64,000 nucleotides of DNA from assembly GCA_963847735.1 (NCBI GenBank), contig CAWKAV010000010.1, forward strand, positions 1-64,000, written 5' to 3'. The notes under the pieces were generated by a model, which was not told the DNA's origin, ran no database searches, and worked only from the letters and a program-made list of their open reading frames with translations. A program made the position numbers and the translations under genes. The DNA comes from CAWKAV01 sp963847735. Its GTDB lineage: Bacteria > Desulfobacterota > Desulfuromonadia > Desulfuromonadales > BM103. This document shows, piece after piece, positions 16,801-26,031 of this stretch (position 1 is its first letter; every line of letters begins with the position of its first letter).

Positions 16801-17856
16801 ATGAGCATCCATCACAGGCCGATCGCTGAGCGGATTGAATGGCTACTGGATCTGGCCCGCCGCCACACCTCGGAATTTCGCAGTCCCGAGGCCTACCTGG
16901 CACGGGAGCTATACCTGGCAAAACATCCAACGGCCATCATCGTGCTCAAATGCATGGATGGGCGTATCAACATTCCGGTTGCCACCGGCACCCCCCCCGG
17001 CATCATTCAGCCCATTCGCAACCTTGGTGGCATATTCGATCTCGGTTGGCCACATTTGGGCGAGGTCCTCGCCGAGAGTGTCCACCGCACGGTGGCCGGC
17101 GGCCGCCGAGTGCTGATCTTCATCACTTACCATTTCTCCCGCGGAGATGCGAAACGTGGGTGTGCAGGCTTTGCTTACAATACAGAGGCGGCCATCGCGC
17201 ATTGCCTGGTCATCAAGCGGCAAGCTGAGCATATCTTCGGTGCAGGTCATAACACTGTCTACCCGGTCCTTTGCGGTTACGAAACCGATGAGGATGGATT
17301 GCTACTACATGGCATTGCCGACGAGGTCCTTGACCTCGCCAGAATTACTCCGACCGATTCTACCCCTCTCGGCCAACGACTGAACTCTCTCTACCCCGAC
17401 ATGCCCGAACAGATGCGACAGGATCTTCTGCCGCTAATGGAAGGGAATCTTAAGTGGATCACCCAGGTGCGCAACACCTGTCGGCTGCTCGATATCGAGC
17501 ACCGCGAGTGGATGATCTGTTTGGGCCGTGGCTTCGATTTTCTCCACACCCCCAATCTTGCCCTGATTATCGGCCCCTACAGCCCCGATTTAGCTGATCC
17601 GATCCGCAAAGCCGCAGGCATCATCGAAGCCAATATGTGCGCTGGTCGAATCCCTGACGACGGTTTTCTGCTCTTCGCCTCGGTCCCTTACGAAGAGATC
17701 GGTATGGATCGCGCCCGGGCCGAACTAAAGTCCCGTTTTCTAGCCAATTTCGCTGCTGAAGTCATTCGCGCCGAATACCCCGGTCTTGCTGAGCGCATGC
17801 ACATCCAAATGGCAGTGCTATCCTGGCGGTCGCGGGCGCTGGAACTTCTTGCTTGA
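16801..17856 (+). CDS. Divergent beta-carbonic-anhydrase-like protein
   Basis: A 351-residue soluble protein; ATG at 16801 follows GGGAGG. Key beta-carbonic-anhydrase landmarks are visible: Cys51-x-Asp53-x-Arg55 (KCMDGRINIP), RNLGG at 73-77, then His111 and Cys121. These would supply the Cys-His-Cys zinc ligands and the Asp-Arg dyad. The His-to-Cys spacing (10) is wider than the His-x2-Cys of ordinary beta enzymes and closer to the carboxysomal CsoSCA type. The ~200-residue C-terminal part is unassigned. No shell, Rubisco or DabA/DabB genes are nearby. It faces the Ehr complex genes convergently across remnants. Zinc binding and CO2 hydration are inferred. Confidence 0.6.
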   Translation: MSIHHRPIAERIEWLLDLARRHTSEFRSPEAYLARELYLAKHPTAIIVLKCMDGRINIPVATGTPPGIIQPIRNLGGIFDLGWPHLGEVLAESVHRTVAGGRRVLIFITYHFSRGDAKRGCAGFAYNTEAAIAHCLVIKRQAEHIFGAGHNTVYPVLCGYETDEDGLLLHGIADEVLDLARITPTDSTPLGQRLNSLYPDMPEQMRQDLLPLMEGNLKWITQVRNTCRLLDIEHREWMICLGRGFDFLHTPNLALIIGPYSPDLADPIRKAAGIIEANMCAGRIPDDGFLLFASVPYEEIGMDRARAELKSRFLANFAAEVIRAEYPGLAERMHIQMAVLSWRSRALELLA

Positions 17857-18025
17857 CTGGGTAAACATTTCATTTTTAGACACGCAGTCCCCTGTTTCAA
17901 AAGTCAAGCATGTGAAGTCTCCATAAATCTCTCTTCAGATACAATCTATCCTGCAACCAGGACCGACCCAGTCTTAGCAACCAAGTAAAGCGCTACTCTA
18001 AATTTCTCAAGGTTTATACAATAAA

Positions 18026-18330
18026 TCAGTTATTTATCCGCTCTGATAATAGAGCCGCTGCTCTGGCAGTGCTGTAGTCACCGGAAAAAGCCGCTGAGCG
18101 AGCAATTTTATCCAGCAGAATTTTCATTTCGGAGATAGAAGTTAACCCACGGATTAAAAGGTAGGCTTCATCAAACTTTTTTCTCTATACAGCAATAGAT
18201 CAGCGCCAATCGTTCTTTCTCAAAAAAAATTCGCCCTATCTTACTTAAAGTCGCTGTTGCACCAAGCCCCTCTCCTCTTTCGATCTGTGCGTCAAGAAGT
18301 TTCTCAAGCTCGAAATTGACGAACGCGAGT
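18026..18330 (-). pseudogene. Frameshifted remnant of an unknown helical protein
   Basis: On the minus strand one frame reads FVNFELEKLLDAQIERGEG and goes on through KIGRIFFEKERLALIYCC to IEKK at a run of six A. A shift then gives FDEAYLLIRGLTSISEMK and on to LLSERINN-stop at 18026. The two halves read as one helical, TPR-like protein broken by a single-base slip, with no start codon. I cannot name the family. The stretch 17857-18025 shows nothing. Confidence 0.45.
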
Positions 18331-18377
18331 CAAAAGCCCACCTTGACGTAGATAGGCCTGCATTAGTTCCAAGGTCT

Positions 18378-18595
18378 TTACCCAAGATGATAGCGACCCA
18401 TAGCGGAATTCTGTTCAACACGCTCTCGTAATTCTAATGTAACGAGAAGACGCAAGACTTTTTTCTTTTCAAATCAAGATTGAATTCTAACCTTTCCGCA
18501 CTCAACCCATCTAATGCTCTGCCTATTAAATCGAGCAGGCTAAGAACGTGCATAACCGAGTGGATTATGTAGGGTTGGTTTTCAAACTTCTTCAT
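18378..18595 (-). pseudogene. IclR-family regulator remnant
   Basis: From ATG at 18595 the minus strand encodes MKKFENQPYIIHSVMHVL and LSLLDLIG. After a frameshift near an A-rich run it continues KVLRLLVTLELRERVEQNSA then MGRYHLG-stop (18378). This is the winged helix-turn-helix of an IclR regulator (compare NKVFRLLATLE-RGYVEQN-GRYRLG). The ligand-binding domain is gone. It lies immediately upstream, in transcriptional terms, of the other remnant at 18026-18330 and may be a decayed local regulator. Confidence 0.7.
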
Positions 18596-18722
18596 CGTTA
18601 ATGTTGCCAGTTGAATAATATTGAGAAAAAATCTCTAACTTTCAGGCAGAGAAGGCGCCTGATATCGATTTTCCGCAATTATTCAAAACGGAGTGTGATT
18701 TCTATTTGCTTTTCCTTGAGCA

Positions 18723-19481
18723 TCATCCAATTCTTCCAAGCAGTCGAAGTAGTCCATCCAGGGCCGTATAGGGATGAGGCGGGCAGCCTGGGATATAAAG
18801 ATCGACCGGCAGCATATCACCAATTCCTTGATAGGTTTCCTGACTGTTACAGAAAGGTCCGCCTGCAATGGCACAGGCCCCGGAGGCGATTACCAGTTTC
18901 GGTTCGGGGATAGCGGCATAGGTATCAAGCAGAGCGTTGTTCATGTTTTTGGTAACCGGGCCTGTGACCACTATTCCATCGGCGTGGCGAGGTGAAGCAA
19001 CGAATTGGATGCCGAAGCGAGCAAGATCGAAGACCAAGGTACTCAGAACATTGAGATCAGCTTCACAAGCGTTACACCCTCCAGCCGACACTTGACGTAA
19101 TTTCAGAGAGCGACCGAAGATTTTGAGCATTCGTGCGTTTAGCTTGTCAGCCAAACGGTAGACCTCATCATCCAGGAACAAGTCATCACGTCGGCTTGCC
19201 GCCAAACGGTAATCGTTACTGAAGATCAAGGCACCATGATCGGTAGCCGCAGGACAGTCGGTGCAGAACAGGCAGCGGCCAAGGTCGAGTTGTAACTTTT
19301 CACCTTTGCTGCTGAGGGCGGCAAAAGGACAACTGGCCACGGCGTCTGCACAGGTTTGTGGGGCGAGGTTCTGCGCAACTTGCGGCAAACCGCGGAAACG
19401 CTCCGGCAAGGTCGGCTCAACTTTTGGGAACTTGCCAGTGCGGTGTCCTTGGCGAAGACGTTCTCGAATAATCGTCAGCAT
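18723..19481 (-). CDS. ehrS: Ehr complex small subunit (NuoB/HyfI-like, with ferredoxin part)
   Basis: A 252-residue protein. The N-terminal part has cysteines C44, C51, C70, C73 and C76, a degenerate ferredoxin-like arrangement. The C-terminal domain is the NuoB/hydrogenase small subunit with all four ligands of the proximal 4Fe-4S cluster (C136, C139 in GGCNACEAD, C203 in GACAIAGG, C233 in PGCPPHP). It should pass electrons to or from the large subunit encoded 9 bp upstream. ATG at 19481 follows AAGGAG. It is the last gene of the seven-gene minus-strand unit. Confidence 0.85.
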   Translation of the reverse strand: MLTIIRERLRQGHRTGKFPKVEPTLPERFRGLPQVAQNLAPQTCADAVASCPFAALSSKGEKLQLDLGRCLFCTDCPAATDHGALIFSNDYRLAASRRDDLFLDDEVYRLADKLNARMLKIFGRSLKLRQVSAGGCNACEADLNVLSTLVFDLARFGIQFVASPRHADGIVVTGPVTKNMNNALLDTYAAIPEPKLVIASGACAIAGGPFCNSQETYQGIGDMLPVDLYIPGCPPHPYTALDGLLRLLGRIG

Positions 19482-19490
19482 AAGAACTCC

Positions 19491-21011
19491 TTAAAGGTCG
19501 AAACCGCAATACGACAGATTGAAACTTTTGTTGCACAGTGGAAAATCTGAAATTTGTTGACCCCGCATTGCCATTGCCAGCCCGCTCCAGTTATGGAACG
19601 AGGGATCGACAATCTTATAACGATCGATCCGGCCAGCCGCGTCTGTGATGGCCGCATGCACGACTTCGCCACGCCAGCCTTCGCAGAAGGAAACGGCAAG
19701 AGAGTCAGAGGCAAGCGGCCCTAAAGGAAGATGAATCTCGCCTTCAGAAAGGTTCTTGAGTAAGTTGCAGAGCAGTTCATGTGAGGCGTAAATTTCACGT
19801 TTACGGACATTGGCTCGAGCAAAGACATCGCCATCGACCTCAATCACCGGCGTGTCGAAGCTGGTAGTTCCGCTACTGAAGGGATGGTGGAGACGGGCGT
19901 CACGCACCAGACCGCAGGCCCTTGCTGCGAGACCAACCAACCCCAAAGCCTCAGCGTCTTCAGTTGTAACATGGCCAACCCCTTCAAAACGTGCCAACAC
20001 TGACGGAGAGTCAAAGCAGAGTTCAATAGCGCCGCGGGTTTCGGCTTCGAGAACTCCTAGTCGTTGAAGAATCTTCTTAACCAGTACGGTATCTAAGTCA
20101 AACTGGACGCCTCCGGGTCGTACCAGTCCGCGTCCAAAACGACTGCCACAGAGATCGGCGGTCAGATTGAGGTAGTCGCCACGCAAACGACCACAGAAGG
20201 AGGCCGTCGGCAAAAAACCGACATCTCCGGCCAGAGCTCCGATATCGCCAACATGGTTAGCAAGGCGCTCCAGTTCAAGGGCAACGGCGCGAATTGCCTG
20301 TGCGCGAGGCAGCACAGCAGTACCCGCGAGGCTTTCCATTACTTGACTATAGCTAGTTGAGTGGCCGATCGTCGTGTCACCAGCGGCGGTTTCCACCTGG
20401 TAAATGGTGGCAGGGTGTGGTCCGCCGATCAACATTTCCTCAAGACTTCGATGTTGGAAACCGAGTGATATTTCTAGGTGCATAACCTCTTCTCCATGGC
20501 ATTGGAAACGGAAATGACCCGGCTCAATAACTCCGGCGTGTACCGGCCCAACCGCAACTTCATGGACTCCCTCCCCTTCGACTCTGTAGAATTCCATCTC
20601 TCCGGGAACTGGATGCACCTCTTGCGGGCGGCCCCATATGTCGGTTGCGTTGTTCCATGTGCTGTGAAAGCGCACAGGCTTCAGCCAGGGATGTCCTACT
20701 GGGCGCACTCCGTATTGTTCTGCCAGCTCGCGTTCAAACAAGTGCAACTGCGGACACTCTGGAGTCAGGGAGGGGAAAGAGTCGTTGATACGAGTACGCA
20801 GCAAGGCCAGTTTACCTTTCCAGTCGTTGGCAAGAACGGCGAAAAGTTCTAAACCGTCAGCTATTGGACGGCCGAAATAGCTGGCCACTCGGGAATCCGT
20901 AGCGACTTCTGCAAGAAGTGATTCACTGAACTGTGCATAATCGAGTTGCGGTAGTTCGATCAAAGGCACAGTGAGTCCGTGCGTGAAACGAAATTTTTTT
21001 GAATGATTCAT
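19491..21011 (-). CDS. ehrL: Ehr complex large subunit without NiFe cysteines
   Basis: A 506-residue fusion of a NuoC-like N-terminal domain (FERELAEQYGVRPVGHP) and a NuoD/hydrogenase-large-subunit domain. At the first NiFe motif position (normally ExxCGxC) the protein reads ETAAGDT (207-213). At the second (normally DPCxxC) it reads DPSFHNW (about 471). Both cysteine pairs are therefore absent, so it cannot bind a NiFe centre in the usual way. That is the defining mark of Ehr (energy-converting-hydrogenase-related) complexes as opposed to Hyf/Hyc/Ech. ATG at 21011 follows GGAGG and overlaps the previous stop by 4 bp. The substrate of such complexes is unknown. Confidence 0.87.
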   Translation of the reverse strand: MNHSKKFRFTHGLTVPLIELPQLDYAQFSESLLAEVATDSRVASYFGRPIADGLELFAVLANDWKGKLALLRTRINDSFPSLTPECPQLHLFERELAEQYGVRPVGHPWLKPVRFHSTWNNATDIWGRPQEVHPVPGEMEFYRVEGEGVHEVAVGPVHAGVIEPGHFRFQCHGEEVMHLEISLGFQHRSLEEMLIGGPHPATIYQVETAAGDTTIGHSTSYSQVMESLAGTAVLPRAQAIRAVALELERLANHVGDIGALAGDVGFLPTASFCGRLRGDYLNLTADLCGSRFGRGLVRPGGVQFDLDTVLVKKILQRLGVLEAETRGAIELCFDSPSVLARFEGVGHVTTEDAEALGLVGLAARACGLVRDARLHHPFSSGTTSFDTPVIEVDGDVFARANVRKREIYASHELLCNLLKNLSEGEIHLPLGPLASDSLAVSFCEGWRGEVVHAAITDAAGRIDRYKIVDPSFHNWSGLAMAMRGQQISDFPLCNKSFNLSYCGFDL

Positions 21012-22435
21012 GGCTGCACCTCCAGTAGGGCTGCCGCGTTACGTAGAGCTGTCTGCAACGATTCAGGAAGATAGACGCCAAGGATCAAGACCAGTAACAG
21101 GAAGACTATCGGCGAGACCACTAGCAGAAAGCTGTCTTTGTAAGTGGACTCAAGCTTCACTGGTTCACCTTGAGTTACTGTCAAGACTGTCGCTCCCATG
21201 CCGATAAAAACCATCGCTAACAGTAGAAGCATAAGCAGGCCGATCCATAACTGACCGTGTCCGAAAATGCCGCGCAGGATGGTAAACTCGCTCATAAAGA
21301 GACCAAAGGGTGGTGAGCCAGCAATCGCCAGGAACCCGGCCATGAAAATGCAGCCAGAAATCGGTAAAGTGGCGATCGCCCCATGCACCTTGGTGAGTCG
21401 CTTGCTATCGTAGGCACGCTGGATGTTGCCAGCAGAGAGGAACAGACACCCTTTGGTCAGTGCGTTGTTGACCAGGTGCAACATGGCACCGAAGGTCGCC
21501 AGCCCACCGATGCCAACACCGATGGCAAGGATGCCCATGTGCTCAACCGAGGAATAAGCTAGGAGCCGTTTGATGTCAGGTTGACGCACCATAAAGATGG
21601 CTGCGATCAATAACGACAGAAGGCCCATGCCGAGCAGGACCTGTCGGGCCATAGCACCGTCCCCGGCGGCAGTCATCAACTGCACGGCACGTAAGATGGC
21701 GAGAAACGCGACGCTGGTGAGGCCACCGGCGAGGAGTGCCCCGACCATTCCCGGAGCCTCACCATAAGCATCCGGTTTCCAGGAGTGCAGCGGTGCCAGC
21801 CCCATCTTGGTGCCAAAACCGACTAACAAAAAGACAAAACCAGCATGCAGCCAAGGACGAGAGAGATGATCAGCGCTTGCGAGCAAGGTATCGAATTGCA
21901 GGCCGATCGGCATGATCCCACCGACCAGAGTTGCGTAAGCAATAAACAGAATTCCGAGTAATGCCAGAGCGATACCGACCGAACAAAGCATCAGATATTT
22001 CCAGGTCGCCTCAATCGACAAACGGTTGCGGTTGTAGTAGATCAGCGGTGCACTGGCAAGAGTGGTCGCTTCGACCGCCACCCACAAAAGACCTAGGTGT
22101 CGGGCAGAAATTGCCAGGGTCATTGCCGACAAAAAGACCAGCAGACAAGGCACTATGGTTTTGTTTCCACGGTCTCGACGCAGATTGAGATAGCCGACTG
22201 AATAAACGGCACAGCCAAAGTAAAGCAGGCTGGTGACAATCAAAATCAGGCTGGAAAGAGCGTCGAGTCCAATCCAGAGGTTCGATACATTCTCTGCTCC
22301 GGACACGGTTAATCCTGATATCAGCAGGTGTAACACACCGCTGATCGGCAGTAGCCAAGAACGTCCCTGGTACCAGGGGAGCATCAAGGACAGTAGCGCC
22401 GCAGCCAGCGGTATCAGAATCAGTAGTAACAACAT
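21008..22435 (-). CDS. ehrD: Ehr membrane subunit, NuoN/HyfF-like
   Basis: A 475-residue antiporter-like membrane protein with about 13-14 hydrophobic segments. Conserved antiporter-core patches are visible: LLWVAVEATTLASAPLIYY (the TM5 glutamate), GFGTKMGLAPLHSWKPDAYGEAP (the TM7 lysine) and DIKRLLAYSSVEHMG. It most resembles HyfF. It should conduct ions in the membrane arm. ATG at 22435 follows AAGGAA, and the gene is translationally coupled to the large subunit. Confidence 0.87.
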   Translation of the reverse strand: MLLLLILIPLAAALLSLMLPWYQGRSWLLPISGVLHLLISGLTVSGAENVSNLWIGLDALSSLILIVTSLLYFGCAVYSVGYLNLRRDRGNKTIVPCLLVFLSAMTLAISARHLGLLWVAVEATTLASAPLIYYNRNRLSIEATWKYLMLCSVGIALALLGILFIAYATLVGGIMPIGLQFDTLLASADHLSRPWLHAGFVFLLVGFGTKMGLAPLHSWKPDAYGEAPGMVGALLAGGLTSVAFLAILRAVQLMTAAGDGAMARQVLLGMGLLSLLIAAIFMVRQPDIKRLLAYSSVEHMGILAIGVGIGGLATFGAMLHLVNNALTKGCLFLSAGNIQRAYDSKRLTKVHGAIATLPISGCIFMAGFLAIAGSPPFGLFMSEFTILRGIFGHGQLWIGLLMLLLLAMVFIGMGATVLTVTQGEPVKLESTYKDSFLLVVSPIVFLLLVLILGVYLPESLQTALRNAAALLEVQP

Positions 22436-22438
22436 GGT

Positions 22439-23077
22439 CTATTCCTTCAGGGCAGTCAGACGCTCAGTGTTAATAGTTGAAAATTCACGACTAATCTGAT
22501 TGATGACTATCCCCATAACGAAGACGCCAACCAACAAGTCGAGCAGAATCCCGGTCTCGACCATGAACGGCATAGCGGCGGAGAGGAGCACGGCAAAGAT
22601 GAAGATGCCATTTTCCAACATCAGATAACCGAGAACCTGGGTGATCGCCTTGCGCCGGGTCATCAACAACAAAAAGCCACAGAACATTGTCGTCAAGGCC
22701 GTCGGAACGAACAGTCCGTCATGATGTTCAGGGGCTAGTGGCAATAAATCGGCAAACAGAAAAGCCCCTACCGATGTCAGCACACCAAGGATCAGGGTCG
22801 GTACAAAGCCGACGATAGGTTCCATCTCACGCCGGATGCGCACTTTACGAATTGCTCGTAGCAGCAACCAGGGGATAAAAACTCCTTTGAAGCAAAAGGC
22901 TTCCAACGCCAAGACTATAGAGTGATAGGTTAAACCATGAGCAATAAGGGGTAACAGGGCCAACAATGCTCCCTGTAAAGCGACCACTCGGATACAGGCC
23001 ACGAGCCGAGCACTGCCGAGTGTGTAAAAATTGATCAAAATCACTGCGAGAAGTAAAGGATTGGTTAAGTCCATCAT
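22439..23077 (-). CDS. ehrC: Ehr membrane subunit, NuoK/HyfE-like
   Basis: A 212-residue membrane protein of HyfE type, i.e. a NuoK-like core with extra N-terminal helices. The conserved acidic residues of this family lie in ALEAFCFKGVFIPWLLLRA and GYLMLENGIFIFA. It links the antiporter-like subunits to the rest of the membrane arm. It sits 3 bp upstream of the HyfF-like gene in the same operon. Confidence 0.85.
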   Translation of the reverse strand: MMDLTNPLLLAVILINFYTLGSARLVACIRVVALQGALLALLPLIAHGLTYHSIVLALEAFCFKGVFIPWLLLRAIRKVRIRREMEPIVGFVPTLILGVLTSVGAFLFADLLPLAPEHHDGLFVPTALTTMFCGFLLLMTRRKAITQVLGYLMLENGIFIFAVLLSAAMPFMVETGILLDLLVGVFVMGIVINQISREFSTINTERLTALKE

Positions 23078-23133
23078 AGTTTTTTCTCCAACAGTATTTG
23101 AATCATAGGTCCTCTGAGTACATCTTCAGCTAG

Positions 23134-24048
23134 TTATCGCAACACCAACACCAAAGCAAAGATCGATAATAGTAAGGTCCCTACTAAAACTTGCGGAACC
23201 CGCGGTAGGCGTAACCTGGCCATGATCGACTCGACCACACCTATAAGAACTGCGAGACCTAACAAGCCCGTTAGAAACAGTAGTGCATCATACAACCACC
23301 ATCCCGTCTGCCAGGGGAGTGCCAAGCGCACCAACAGAGCACCCATTACCATCATTTTGAGTGAGGCCCCGTAAAGAATCATGCCAAAGGCAGGACCACT
23401 GTGATCTAGAACCATGACTTCATGAATCATGGTTAACTCCAAATGGGTGTTGGGATCATCGAAGGGAATCCGTGAGTTCTCTACCAGTAGCACCACAAAC
23501 AAACAGACAAGGATCAAGCCGAGGGATGCGCCAGCATCGCTGTGCCAAGCTGTCAGTAGGTGAGAACCAAGCAGTGTGCCAAGAGAGAGCCCATCGGAGA
23601 GGCGTGCCAGCACCAGCAAGGCAAACAGTATGGTTGGCTCAGCCAGGCAAGAGAAGGTGACTTCGCGTGCAGCACCCATCCCCTCAAAACTAGAACCGGT
23701 GTCGAGAGCCGATGCCACAGTGAAGAAGCGGGAGAGGCCAAACAGGTAGACAAACAGAACCAAGTCCCCTTCAAATGAAATCGGAGCCGGTAACGCCCCG
23801 AAGGGGATCAGCAAGGAGGCTAGCAGGGGAACAGCCAGGCCGACTACTGGACCGGCTAGAAAGACCCAAGTTGTCGTTCGGCTGAAAACGAACCCTTTGC
23901 GCCAGAGGCGAGCCAGATCGTAGTAGGATTGAAGCAACGGAGCGCCGACCCGTCCACCAAAAAGCGCCTTGGTTTTGGTAATGACGCCTTGCAGCATTGG
24001 TGCAAATAACAGTAAAAGGGCTAGATGCAGTGCCAATCTGCTAATCAT
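23134..24048 (-). CDS. ehrB: Ehr membrane subunit, NuoH/HyfC-like
   Basis: About 304 residues and eight hydrophobic segments; the NuoH/HyfC signatures GRVGAPLLQSYYDLARLWRK and VENSRIPFDDPNTHLELTMI are clear. This subunit forms the junction between the peripheral and membrane arms. I choose ATG at 24048 because GAGGAA lies 7 bases upstream; a start at 24066 would overlap the previous stop by 4 bp and is also possible. Confidence 0.88.
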   Translation of the reverse strand: MISRLALHLALLLLFAPMLQGVITKTKALFGGRVGAPLLQSYYDLARLWRKGFVFSRTTTWVFLAGPVVGLAVPLLASLLIPFGALPAPISFEGDLVLFVYLFGLSRFFTVASALDTGSSFEGMGAAREVTFSCLAEPTILFALLVLARLSDGLSLGTLLGSHLLTAWHSDAGASLGLILVCLFVVLLVENSRIPFDDPNTHLELTMIHEVMVLDHSGPAFGMILYGASLKMMVMGALLVRLALPWQTGWWLYDALLFLTGLLGLAVLIGVVESIMARLRLPRVPQVLVGTLLLSIFALVLVLR

Positions 24049-24062
24049 GGCAAATTCCTCTT

Positions 24063-26030
24063 TCAAAGTATGAGTAACGCCAGCAGAACAATTACGGTTA
24101 GAGCGATGTAGAGCAGATAGAACGCTGTCACCCCATTATGAATGATTGCACTTAGTTGGCGACTGAACCAGGCGACACCGAGGAAAACTGGGAACAGCAC
24201 TCGGTCAAGGACCGTATCAGGGGTGTGACTGGAAAATCGCGTTTCAAGCGGGAATAGGCCTGCTACCTTGCCTCCATGACGTTTGCTCAAAAGACCAAAA
24301 CGAAAAAGTTGCACTAAAAAGTCGGCAAAGGAACTAGCTGTGTACTGCATACGGGGACCAGGAAACTGAAAGCCACATCCCCAAGTACCAACCCCCCGTG
24401 GAATGTTGCGACTACACCGGCTCAGCCAGAGACCAGCAGCAGCAAGCAGAGCCAGCAGTAGCCAACCCGCCAAACTGATCCAAACCAGTGAAGCTAAGGT
24501 GCCACCCACCATTGTGCCGCCGTTGGCGGCGTCCCAACTGGCAACAGCGCCACGCAACAACGGCAACAAGGTTGTCGGCATCAGACCTATCCAGGCACAG
24601 ACTGCAAGTAGCAGTGCCATTGGCGCGAGCATTGATAGTGGGGCCTCATGGGCTTGAACAACAGCTTCGCTGCGTGGTTCACCAAGAAAAACAACCCCGA
24701 AAACTTTAACGAAACAGGCAAGCGCCAATCCGCCAATCAGGGCAAGAGCTGGGGCGGTCAGTACTGCCATTCCAAGGGCTGAACTCTGCTGCTTCAGGGG
24801 TTGAAATGCTCCGAGATAGATGAGCCATTCACTGACAAAACCGTTGAAAGGTGGTAACCCGCTGATCGCCACCGCAGCTCCAAGGAATAGGGCTCCGGTC
24901 CACGGTTGACGCCTAAGAAGGCCACCTAACTGATCGATTTCTCGGCTACCGACAGCATGAATCACTGATCCAGCGCTCAAAAAGAGCAGAGACTTGAATA
25001 AACCATGGTTAACGACATGCAACAGGCAACCGGACAGGCCGAGGATCACCAAGGTCGGTTGGTCATAGCTTCGTCCAAGCAGGGCTAAACCTAAGCCAAG
25101 GGCGATGATACCGACATTCTCTACACTGTGATAAGCCAGTAGCCGCTTAATATCATGCTGGGCAATCGCTAGAAGAACACCTAAAACTCCTGAGATGGCG
25201 CCTAGGATTAGAATGGTCCACCCCCACCAAACAGGAATTTCAATAAAAAAGGAAGTCAACCTCACAAGGCCATAGATACCGGTCTTGATCATGACCCCTG
25301 ACAATAGCGCTGAGGCATGACTGGGAGCGGCAGCATGTGCACTAGGTAGCCAAATGTGCAGCGGCATGAGCCCAGCCTTCATACCAAAGCCGAACAGCCC
25401 GAGGAGAAACATCAAACCACTTCCCGCGGCTTGCAGTGTCCCTGCCGCTGGAAACATCAAGGATCCAGATGTGTTACCGAGTATGGCAAACAAAGCGAAT
25501 AAGGCCAAGGTGCCCGTGTGAGTGGCTATCAAGTAAATATACCCAGCTTGGCGAACTTCTCCTTTGTGTTCCTCGGTTGTTATCAGGAAAAACCCTGCGA
25601 GAGCCATCACTTCCCACGCCATCAGGAACAACATTCCGTTGCGAGCCGAGATTACTAGCATCATAGACCCGCTGATCAGGCCGTAAAACATACGTAATTT
25701 TCGGCCGTTGCAGATGTTGTCACGTTGCGGCCAGTAACGTAGGCCATAGACAGATCCAGTCGCCACCACCAGATAGAGTGGCAACAGAAAAACTGCTGCT
25801 AGTGGGTCGAGGCGCAAGGCCAAAGCGCCGCCAGGTAGAGACCAAGAGAGATTGAGACACGGCTCGCCACCGGAGATCAGAACCAAGGTTACTGAGATTA
25901 GACCGCAAAGACTGCCAGCCAGCGTCAACATACAGGCGAGACGCTCTCCTCCGGAGCCTTCCCGGCAACAGTAAAGTCCCGGAATACCCGCAACAGAGAT
26001 CAAGACAATTCCTGACAAAAACCAGGTCAT
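24063..26030 (-). CDS. ehrA: Ehr membrane subunit, NuoL/HyfB-like (second copy)
   Basis: About 655 residues with the antiporter core: LFLMAWEVMALAGFFLITTE, FGMKAGLMPLHIWLPSAHAAAPSH and DIKRLLAYHSVENVG. The HyfB-type C-terminal extension begins at GVGTWGCGFQFPGPRMQYT. It is paralogous along its whole length to the gene immediately upstream (26032-28023), so the operon carries two NuoL-like subunits. ATG at 26030 follows GGAGG-ATGAT. Confidence 0.88.
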   Translation of the reverse strand: MTWFLSGIVLISVAGIPGLYCCREGSGGERLACMLTLAGSLCGLISVTLVLISGGEPCLNLSWSLPGGALALRLDPLAAVFLLPLYLVVATGSVYGLRYWPQRDNICNGRKLRMFYGLISGSMMLVISARNGMLFLMAWEVMALAGFFLITTEEHKGEVRQAGYIYLIATHTGTLALFALFAILGNTSGSLMFPAAGTLQAAGSGLMFLLGLFGFGMKAGLMPLHIWLPSAHAAAPSHASALLSGVMIKTGIYGLVRLTSFFIEIPVWWGWTILILGAISGVLGVLLAIAQHDIKRLLAYHSVENVGIIALGLGLALLGRSYDQPTLVILGLSGCLLHVVNHGLFKSLLFLSAGSVIHAVGSREIDQLGGLLRRQPWTGALFLGAAVAISGLPPFNGFVSEWLIYLGAFQPLKQQSSALGMAVLTAPALALIGGLALACFVKVFGVVFLGEPRSEAVVQAHEAPLSMLAPMALLLAVCAWIGLMPTTLLPLLRGAVASWDAANGGTMVGGTLASLVWISLAGWLLLALLAAAGLWLSRCSRNIPRGVGTWGCGFQFPGPRMQYTASSFADFLVQLFRFGLLSKRHGGKVAGLFPLETRFSSHTPDTVLDRVLFPVFLGVAWFSRQLSAIIHNGVTAFYLLYIALTVIVLLALLIL

Positions 26031-26031
26031 A

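Noticed and set aside
19491..21011. NiFe hydrogenase large subunit
   Set aside because: Both cysteine pairs that bind NiFe are missing (ETAAGDT and DPSFHNW).
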